A stretch of DNA of 37,010 nucleotides. It comes from Gorillibacterium massiliense. Its GTDB lineage: Bacteria; Bacillota; Bacilli; Paenibacillales; NBRC-103111. Positions 31,575 through 37,010 of the stretch are shown one piece after another. Every line of letters starts with the position of its first letter. The stretch's first letter is position 1. The notes below the pieces were generated by a model, which was not told where the DNA came from, searched no databases, and was given only the letters and a program-made list of their open reading frames with translations. A program made the translations under genes and the position numbers. The stretch lies in contig NZ_CBQR020000054.1 of the NCBI RefSeq assembly GCF_000455485.1, positions 1 through 37,010 of the forward strand, written 5' to 3'.

Positions 31575-32339
31575 TCAGGCAGCCACTTGAACGGGTTGCT
31601 TTTTCCGCAGCATGACGGAGATCAAATAAGCTCCATAAAGCAAATACAGAATATCCAACACGGAAATTATCAGCAATTGCTTGTTATCTGCACTGGCACT
31701 AGTGAAATTGGCGAACGCGTCAAATAAAAAATGAAAGACCATTAAAGGGATGATTTTATTGGTCATTTCGATGAGTAAAGCAAGGATGATACCTAATAAA
31801 AAGGCGTTCGCGACCTGCAAAAGAACTTCCAAAACGTCGTGTCCGCCGAACGCATTTGCCATATGTAAAATTCCGAAAAAGACGGAAGAGAATACGATGT
31901 AAAAAAGCCTGCTCTTTTCCTTCAACCGTTCCCGAATGATGCCCCGGAATACCGTTTCTTCCGTATAGCCCACAAGCATGGTAAATACGAGGATAGCCAC
32001 GATATCGCCTAACGCAAGATCTCGGTTAATCCCCCCGACAATGGGCTGCACAAGCGCGATAATAAGCAAAGGGATAAAATAGAGTACGCGCTTTTCTTTA
32101 AGCAGCTCAACTCTGCGAAATCCGAATGACCCGAGGGTGGCGTCCTTTCTTTTCATATAAATCGTAATAATCAATGCCATGATGAAAAAAGCGACAGCTT
32201 GAGACAGCATCGTTTCCGTATCGTTTAACTTTTGGATCTCCGCTGCTGCCGATGCGATGGAAACCAGTACTGTCAATACAATGCCAAGCATGAGGGAAAA
32301 TAAAATCGGATGACCTTTTGCTGCGCTCTTCTTCTCCAT
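31575..32339 (-). CDS. CPBP-family intramembrane metalloprotease
   Basis: This 254-residue multi-span membrane protein has the CPBP/CAAX-protease-like motifs: EExxxR at Glu127-Glu128...Arg132 (TEETVFRGI), FxxxH at His159 (SVFFGILHMAN), and HxxxD/N at His203-Asp207 (FHFLFDAFAN). Eight hydrophobic segments are visible. RBS AGGAG precedes the ATG at eight bases. Such proteins act in membrane protein maturation, bacteriocin self-immunity or stress responses, and none can be selected from the neighbours. It is transcribed on the same strand as the GNAT gene with a 38-base gap. Confidence 0.9.
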   Translation of the reverse strand: MEKKSAAKGHPILFSLMLGIVLTVLVSIASAAAEIQKLNDTETMLSQAVAFFIMALIITIYMKRKDATLGSFGFRRVELLKEKRVLYFIPLLIIALVQPIVGGINRDLALGDIVAILVFTMLVGYTEETVFRGIIRERLKEKSRLFYIVFSSVFFGILHMANAFGGHDVLEVLLQVANAFLLGIILALLIEMTNKIIPLMVFHFLFDAFANFTSASADNKQLLIISVLDILYLLYGAYLISVMLRKKQPVQVAA

Positions 32340-32443
32340 TGTCTTTGCTCCTCTTTTGCTATGAATATCGTCTCTTGAAAAATATTACCTAATAATCGCT
32401 ATTCTTACAAGGAATAATATGGATTGAGGGTTAACTTGCTTGT

Positions 32444-32475
32444 AAAAAAAGAGGAAACCACTGAATAGGTTTCCA
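32444..32475 (-). terminator. Minus-strand intrinsic terminator without an assigned gene
   Basis: On the minus strand GGAAACC and GGTTTCC pair around TATTCAGT and are followed by TCTTTTTTT. No minus-strand gene ends just upstream; the plus-strand small gene starts at 32538. It could stop DedA read-through or an antisense transcript. Confidence 0.7.
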
Positions 32476-32537
32476 TTTGCCCAGCCAATAATATGCAAGT
32501 ATCCGATTGGATAAGTAAAAATGGAGGAGGAATAGTC

Positions 32538-32705
32538 ATGGCTCACGACACGGAAGACGAGGTACGCAACCAACTGGATGAAGCAGGAGATTCTCTTGCG
32601 GAGAAGAAAAAAATCGAAAGCGGCGTCGACATAGAACCTGAAGGCGACGAATGGGTGGCAAAACCTGCCGCGTTAATTAACCCCGATGAGTTGGACGAAC
32701 CTTAA
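32538..32705 (+). CDS. Small acidic protein of unknown function (55 aa)
   Basis: ATG at 32538 is set by GGAGGAGGA about eight bases upstream. The 55-residue product is strongly acidic and polar (HDTEDEVRNQLDEAGDSLAE then EGDEWVAKPAALINPDELDE), without hydrophobic segments or a recognised domain. It is probably intrinsically disordered. Its composition recalls small stress or sporulation-related proteins but no family is identified. A terminator follows directly. Confidence 0.7.
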   Translation: MAHDTEDEVRNQLDEAGDSLAEKKKIESGVDIEPEGDEWVAKPAALINPDELDEP

Positions 32706-32714
32706 AAAAAGCAA

Positions 32715-32751
32715 CAAAAAACCGCCAGGCCACTGCCTGGCGGTTCGTTTT
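32715..32751. terminator. Bidirectional intrinsic terminator
   Basis: CCGCCAGGC (32722-32730) pairs perfectly with GCCTGGCGG (32735-32743) around CACT. AAAAAA on the left and TTCGTTTT on the right serve both the DedA gene and the small acidic protein gene. Confidence 0.92.
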
Positions 32752-33358
32752 AGCTTGTGGATTTGCCCATTCGCATTAAGGTGCGGATAGCCAGCAAGAT
32801 GATAAAAAGCCCGGCTGCAGCGGCAATGAGCAATCCGGCGTTTTCTTCCAGAAGAATGAATAGCTGCTTCCACTGCGGCCCCAGAGCATGGCCCAAGAAG
32901 GCGAAACTAACCACCCAAAAAGCAGCTCCAAGATACGTATACACCGCGAATGAGCGAAACCGCAATCCGATGATTCCGGAAAAGTAGCCGGTAAAATGCC
33001 GTACACCTGGTATGAAGTATCCGATCAAAAGAAGGTTCGTCCCGTATTTGTCAAACCAACGGCGGGTAGCATCTATTTTGCTGGGAGTAAGAAACAGCCA
33101 TTTGCCGTATCGCTTGATAAAGGGCATGCCTGCTGCTTTCCCGATGAGATAAGTCAAAGTCATTCCAATGGTCGTGGCCAAAAAAGACAAGATCAGAACC
33201 GGCGCGAGATGAAGCACGCCCTTGTAGCTCAAGTAACCGGAATAAGTCAGCGTCGTCTCCCCGGGAAAAGGAAGCCCGATAAACTCCAGCAACAGACCGC
33301 AAATCAATACAAAATATCCATATCCTTCGAACAGTCGTTCGATATCTGAAATATTCAC
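32750..33358 (-). CDS. DedA-family membrane protein
   Basis: This 202-residue DedA/SNARE-associated inner-membrane protein has an acidic membrane segment early (FPGETTLTYSGYLSY), the family motif FIPGVRHFTGYFSGIIG around residue 115, and about five hydrophobic stretches. Homologues help lipid flipping and envelope homeostasis. The start is GTG at 33358 with GGGGGGTTTAT upstream. A candidate promoter lies at 33410-33438. The terminator after it is shared. Confidence 0.92.
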   Translation of the reverse strand: MNISDIERLFEGYGYFVLICGLLLEFIGLPFPGETTLTYSGYLSYKGVLHLAPVLILSFLATTIGMTLTYLIGKAAGMPFIKRYGKWLFLTPSKIDATRRWFDKYGTNLLLIGYFIPGVRHFTGYFSGIIGLRFRSFAVYTYLGAAFWVVSFAFLGHALGPQWKQLFILLEENAGLLIAAAAGLFIILLAIRTLMRMGKSTS

Positions 33359-33409
33359 ATAAACCCCCCGCTGCTAACGTTGCATATCCTCTACCATGCC
33401 CTTTTCCCA

Positions 33410-33438
33410 CATATAATTTCCTTCGACCTCATTGTACA
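33410..33438 (-). promoter_or_regulatory. Candidate promoter of the DedA gene
   Basis: On the minus strand TGTACA (33433-33438) and TATATG (33410-33415) are 17 bases apart, about 52 bases upstream of the GTG. Each matches consensus at four of six positions. Confidence 0.4.
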
Positions 33439-33842
33439 TGAGCCGTTCAAAAAATGCATCTCCAACCCTACTGTTCAGGCAAAATCCAATATAAGATCAG
33501 CCATTTCAGGAATTGTTATCCATGATTTATTCATCTATAGTCAAACTGAACCTGGCTTTCAATAAAAGGGGTACCGCATGATTCTGCGGAAAACGGCTAA
33601 GTCATAACCAACAGTCTATAGCTTCCATCAGCCCTATAAGGGCATGGTACAAGCACCTCAAAGGCCAATGAGCTCGTTCTACTCTCGAATACTTACTCCC
33701 ATGTGGACGTGATCCTGCGTGAGGCTTGGGACAGCGTTGTGGTGAATACCTGCGAAGATGCAGGTATTCATCCACTCACTCTCCGTTTCCTGCTCGGTTT
33801 AATGGTTCAACCTATTCGCGGTTGGCAGACCGGCATATAAAA

Positions 33843-33870
33843 GAAAGGCAGAGCGTAGGCTCTGCCTTTT
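33843..33870. terminator. Intrinsic terminator of the subtilase gene
   Basis: GGCAGAGC (33847-33854) pairs with GCTCTGCC (33859-33866) around GTAG. On the minus strand TTTCTTTT follows; on the plus strand TTTTCC follows. It sits 16 bases beyond the subtilase stop. Confidence 0.85.
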
Positions 33871-33885
33871 CCTATAATTCGTTTA

Positions 33886-36800
33886 TCAGGGAATTTGATA
33901 GTTGTTCAGGATGTAGGAAATATCCAAGAGATCCACCGCATTGTCGCGGTTGATGTCCGCCAAGCTTGGTTTAGCACCGGTCCAGCCGGTACCCTTCGAT
34001 TTGCCGAATTCCTTCGCCGTCAGCTGCAGGTCGACCAAATTGATCTGTCCATCATTGTTCACGTCCCCTGCCTTCAGAACGCCGAAGTTCTGTACCGTGT
34101 CAGCACTCACGGTTACGGGGAGAGATTTGGCGACATGGCTGGGCACATAGGCGCGAACGGTGTAAGTACCATCCGGTACCGTCAAGGTGTATGAGCCGTT
34201 TGCGGCTACTTCCGCGATGGATACGACGGTTCCTTTACCATCCAACGCTTCCACAATCACCTTTTGCTCTCCTTCAGATCCGGAATACCAGACTTTACTG
34301 TAATCCACTCCAGAACCGAAGGCTTCCGCCGTAAGGGTGCCGGTAATCTTATGCATCAACGGTCCAACTACTGGTTGAATAGTTACGGCCCCATTGGTCG
34401 TTCCACTGATCGCAATATCACCCGCATCGCCATCCAGCAGACGGACGTTGGACAGTTTGAAATCATAGCTTCCAGGGGTTTGACCGGAGAAATGGAAGTT
34501 AGCTAGAATGCCGGAGCCCGTATACCCTTTCATATCCCCCAAGAGCGAGACGATGTAATCGACGCGGATTTTGCCGTTGCCCAAATCCGTAGATTTTTCA
34601 TCAGTCAACAGAGAGACGCCGGGATTATTAGCCTCTTGATAGGTTGCCATCGTCACGCTTGGCGTTGTGGTCCCCTTGGTCAACTGCTTATCGTATTCCA
34701 GACTGAATTGGGCGGAATACAGTCCGGAAACTTGAGGAAATTGAATGCCTACATCAAAGGCTTGTCCAACTGCTACAGGTGAGGCAGATACCTTAGCCAC
34801 AACAGGACCGACTTGAGGAACTTCGGTATTGTCATAGTTGACGACAAAAGCCGGTGTGACCGCTCCATTTCCTGCTGCATCGTATACATAGACATTAAAG
34901 GTATTTTCGCCGGGAGCAATCGGAACCTGGATGGTAAAAGTGCCATCATTGGCGATTACTCCGTCAGCTTGCTGGCTGTCCCCATCATACAAGGCAGCTA
35001 CACCGATATCACTGTAATCCGCGGTTGTTGGCGGGGTCAAGAAATCACTTACGATCCGACCGGAAATGGTGCCGACCCCATTAGAAACGGTAATTTGCGG
35101 ATTATTTAATTGAGCTACAGGAGCATCGACATCAAGAATAAAAGATTGCGCCTCTTCGGTGATGGGAGCAATATCAGTTGAATTAGGTCCTACCCATGGA
35201 ACGAGTAAATAATAGTTCGTAGTCAAATGGAGAACCTGATTCCCCTTCACTACAGTACCGTCCCAACCGTTAATGGTATAGCTGCCTGGAGAAATGCCGC
35301 CTGTTTCTTCCAGCATCGTTCCTTCCCATTTGAGCCCGCCGCCTTCAATCGAATAGACATCCAGAGAAAAGTACGGGCTATAGGTGTTGATTCGGAAACT
35401 TATTTTTGTACTATCCTGCACCCCATCGTTATTCGGCGAAAAAATGGTCGGCGCAAACGCAATTGCCGATACGGTATTAGGCAGCTTAACATCCCCAATA
35501 TACACAGAAACCGGAATGGTCAAGGGAGAGCCGCTGGCAGGCGTCAAAACGACTTGAGCCTCATAATAGCCAGACATGGCGGTGCCGGATGCCATAAAAT
35601 TCAAATCAAAGGTTTTCGTCTCCGCACCTGTCACGCTGATGGATGGTTGAGAGGTCGTTAAGGTTCCGGCAGAATCCCCCAGCCAATTGACGGCGATGCT
35701 ATAATCTGCGGACTGGATGCCCGTAACGTCAATGGTTCGGCTTGCGCTTGAACCGTCAGCCATTTTACCAAAGGAAACACTTGCCGTCTTGTCGCCTGTA
35801 CCCCATGATGGCTCTTCCACCAAGGCAACAGCTCCGGCTCCGTTGACTTTATTCAAGTCGACACGACCCGCTCCTTGCATCATATAAGAATACCGTTTGT
35901 TGGAAAGATCCGATATTTGATCCGCATTGTTCATCAGAAGTCCTTTGACTTCAAAAGGATCCAGTTCAGGATGGGTTTGCAGAATCAAGGCCGCTGCACC
36001 GGCAATATGAGGAGCCGCCATACTGGTTCCTTGCATATCCGCATAAGCGTCGGTATAGTCCCCGCCATATGCGGGAATCGAAGAGCGAATAGCTACTCCG
36101 GGAGCAGTAATGTCTGGCTTGATATCCAAGCCGGGCAATGCGGGTCCCATTGCACTGAAATCCGCCAATGTATCCTGTGTCATTTCGATTCCAAAATGAG
36201 CTGTGTAATTAGGATTCGTTTCAAGCATCGTCTTTAGCGCTAAACCGTCTGTGTCGGAGATGCTGAAAGTTGGAATATAATCACCTGCGCTGCCTAACGT
36301 GCCGCCAAAATTGCCTGGCTTGTTATTATAAATAATAGCTGCAATCGCGCCAGCGTTTTTGGCGTTGATGGATTTTTCAACAAAAGAGATGCTGCCTCGA
36401 GAAATAAGAGCGACCTTCCCTGTTAAATCTTTGCCTGCAAAGTCATCCGTTGTCCCCATACCGGAATAGACGAATTGCACGTCCATACCATTCAAAGCCC
36501 CTAATTCCGGAGAAAATGACATAAGGCTGCCATACAACTTATTCAATCCAGACCCGGTAACAACCGGAACGTTCAGAGGCGGGGTAGAAGCTCCCACCGT
36601 AACCGCCAGTCTTGAAGCCCCCGGCGTCCCTAATGTATAATCCCCCGGTCCGTTATTGCCGGCAGAAACAACCGTTACGACGCCGGATAGCATCGCATTA
36701 TCGAGAGCGATGGATGTCGGATCAACCTCATTGTCGAAATCATCGCCCAAAGAAAGGTTGATGACATCCATGCCATCAGCTACCGCCCGGTCAACGGCAG

Positions 36801-37010
36801 CGATTACATTCTCGCTGGTGCCTGTCCCGCCGGGACCCAATACGCGGTAAGCATAAAGATCCGCTCCATAAGCAACGCCTTTAACCCAGCCTGTCGGATT
36901 ATTTTCAATAGTTGGATCTCCACGGCCCGCTATCGTTCCCGCAACGTGCGTTCCATGTTCCGTAGCCGCTTTCGGGTCGTTCGGGTCAGGCCGCGTTTCG
37001 TAAGGGTCAT
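33886..37010 (-). CDS. Secreted subtilisin-like serine protease with PA, cohesin-like and dockerin domains (5' end outside window)
   Basis: The visible 1040 residues continue past the window edge; the apparent TTG start near 36840 is not used because the frame stays open upstream, with the catalytic His in EHGTHVAGTIAG at about visible residue 18. The catalytic Ser is in GTSMAAPHIAGAA (codon 36022-36024); the Asp motif lies outside. The oxyanion Asn is in VSAGNNGPG. A PA domain (SPELGALNGMDVQFVYSG to NAGAIAAIIYNNKPG) sits inside the catalytic domain, as in Vpr-type proteases. Next come a gingipain/Fn3-like part, a FlgD/CHU_C-like Ig region (TIFSPNNDGVQDSTKISFR), a cohesin-like domain (AVGQAFDVGIQFPQVSG onward), a carboxypeptidase regulatory-like domain, and a C-terminal type I dockerin with two Ca-binding F-hands (GDVNNDGQINLVDLQL; ADINRDNAVDLLDISY). 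It is secreted, probably wall-associated. Confidence 0.95.
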   Translation of the reverse strand, partial: DPYETRPDPNDPKAATEHGTHVAGTIAGRGDPTIENNPTGWVKGVAYGADLYAYRVLGPGGTGTSENVIAAVDRAVADGMDVINLSLGDDFDNEVDPTSIALDNAMLSGVVTVVSAGNNGPGDYTLGTPGASRLAVTVGASTPPLNVPVVTGSGLNKLYGSLMSFSPELGALNGMDVQFVYSGMGTTDDFAGKDLTGKVALISRGSISFVEKSINAKNAGAIAAIIYNNKPGNFGGTLGSAGDYIPTFSISDTDGLALKTMLETNPNYTAHFGIEMTQDTLADFSAMGPALPGLDIKPDITAPGVAIRSSIPAYGGDYTDAYADMQGTSMAAPHIAGAAALILQTHPELDPFEVKGLLMNNADQISDLSNKRYSYMMQGAGRVDLNKVNGAGAVALVEEPSWGTGDKTASVSFGKMADGSSASRTIDVTGIQSADYSIAVNWLGDSAGTLTTSQPSISVTGAETKTFDLNFMASGTAMSGYYEAQVVLTPASGSPLTIPVSVYIGDVKLPNTVSAIAFAPTIFSPNNDGVQDSTKISFRINTYSPYFSLDVYSIEGGGLKWEGTMLEETGGISPGSYTINGWDGTVVKGNQVLHLTTNYYLLVPWVGPNSTDIAPITEEAQSFILDVDAPVAQLNNPQITVSNGVGTISGRIVSDFLTPPTTADYSDIGVAALYDGDSQQADGVIANDGTFTIQVPIAPGENTFNVYVYDAAGNGAVTPAFVVNYDNTEVPQVGPVVAKVSASPVAVGQAFDVGIQFPQVSGLYSAQFSLEYDKQLTKGTTTPSVTMATYQEANNPGVSLLTDEKSTDLGNGKIRVDYIVSLLGDMKGYTGSGILANFHFSGQTPGSYDFKLSNVRLLDGDAGDIAISGTTNGAVTIQPVVGPLMHKITGTLTAEAFGSGVDYSKVWYSGSEGEQKVIVEALDGKGTVVSIAEVAANGSYTLTVPDGTYTVRAYVPSHVAKSLPVTVSADTVQNFGVLKAGDVNNDGQINLVDLQLTAKEFGKSKGTGWTGAKPSLADINRDNAVDLLDISYILNNYQIP

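Larger units (their letters stand above)
33359..33885. other. 527-base stretch with hairpins and no convincing gene
   Basis: A minus-strand promoter for DedA lies near 33410-33438. Further right are CCGCA/TGCGG at 33574-33589, GCCC/GGGC at 33631-33643, and a long hairpin at 33739-33775 whose 11-bp core TGAATACCTGC/GCAGGTATTCA surrounds GAAGAT and is extended by GTGG/CCAC with one bulge. A 66-codon plus-strand open stretch (33640-33840) has no ATG and no ribosome binding site before its first GTG at 33703. The terminator at 33843 ends the block. It may be a decayed mobile element or a structured RNA; neither is shown. Confidence 0.5.

Noticed and set aside
33895-36237. Plus-strand open frames within the subtilase gene
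   Set aside because: Antisense to a continuous 1040-codon multi-domain gene; no ribosome binding sites.
36840-36840. Start of the subtilase at the TTG near 36840
   Set aside because: The frame is open to the window edge and includes the catalytic histidine motif upstream.
1-37010. tRNA, rRNA, CRISPR array, prophage or intact insertion sequence
   Set aside because: No cloverleaf-like sequence, repeat-spacer pattern, integrase or transposase was seen on either strand.

Overview
The window looks like a chromosomal segment of a Gram-positive Firmicute, most plausibly Paenibacillaceae (Paenibacillus or a relative). The reasons are strong GGAGG-type ribosome binding sites, frequent GTG and TTG starts, lipoprotein-type substrate-binding proteins, intermediate G+C, and gene families typical of that group (GH65 phosphorylase with an AglEFG-like transporter, YtrA-type GntR with an ABC pair, DUF309, Vpr-like subtilase, short acidic proteins). 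This placement is inference; no rRNA or other phylogenetic marker is present.

Layout. 1-427: 3' part of a short-chain dehydrogenase whose first 100 bases are frame-disrupted. 543-749: a small conserved-looking protein. 842-6188 (minus): a five-gene 2-aminoethylphosphonate (AEP) uptake and degradation operon (ATPase, fused double permease, binding protein, phnW, phnX), divergent from a DeoR-type regulator (6434-7198). Four TATG units spaced exactly 11 bp apart lie between them. 7268-9968 (minus): an SsuABC/TauABC/YtlACD-type ABC importer. 10150-10317 (minus): a 55-residue single-span membrane protein not previously delimited here. 10406-11917 (minus): M32 carboxypeptidase. 12169-12744: beta-carbonic anhydrase. 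12825-13394 (minus): DUF309 protein. 13706-14374: an A+T-rich P-loop nucleotide-binding gene that looks foreign. 14455-15120 (minus): DinB-like protein.

15260-22556 (minus) is a sugar module. A LacI-type regulator is followed by an alpha-glucoside-type ABC importer (lipoprotein and two permeases, no ATPase) and a GH65 disaccharide phosphorylase. Two identical TGAAAAGCTTTTCA palindromes precede the lipoprotein gene, and a close variant plus a cre-like site precede lacI. The simplest reading is import of an alpha-glucoside, phosphorolysis to glucose and a sugar phosphate, LacI repression and CcpA control, with a shared MsmX-like ATPase encoded elsewhere.

22675-26422 holds a HAD phosphatase translationally overlapped by a 50-residue protein, a class 3 lipase, a 373-residue protein of unknown function, an LpdD-like prenyl-flavin chaperone homologue and a small membrane protein. 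26487-29398 (minus) is an aldo/keto reductase followed upstream by a YtrA-type GntR / ABC ATPase / ABC-2 permease operon with a clear promoter and operator. 29573-32339 (minus) carries an RCC1-repeat lipoprotein, a GNAT acetyltransferase and a CPBP membrane protease. 32538-32705 is a small acidic protein, and 32750-33358 (minus) is a DedA protein. A 527-base stretch with several hairpins and no convincing gene follows. The window ends inside a large secreted subtilase with PA, cohesin-like and dockerin domains (33886 to the edge). No tRNA, rRNA, CRISPR array or intact insertion sequence was seen.
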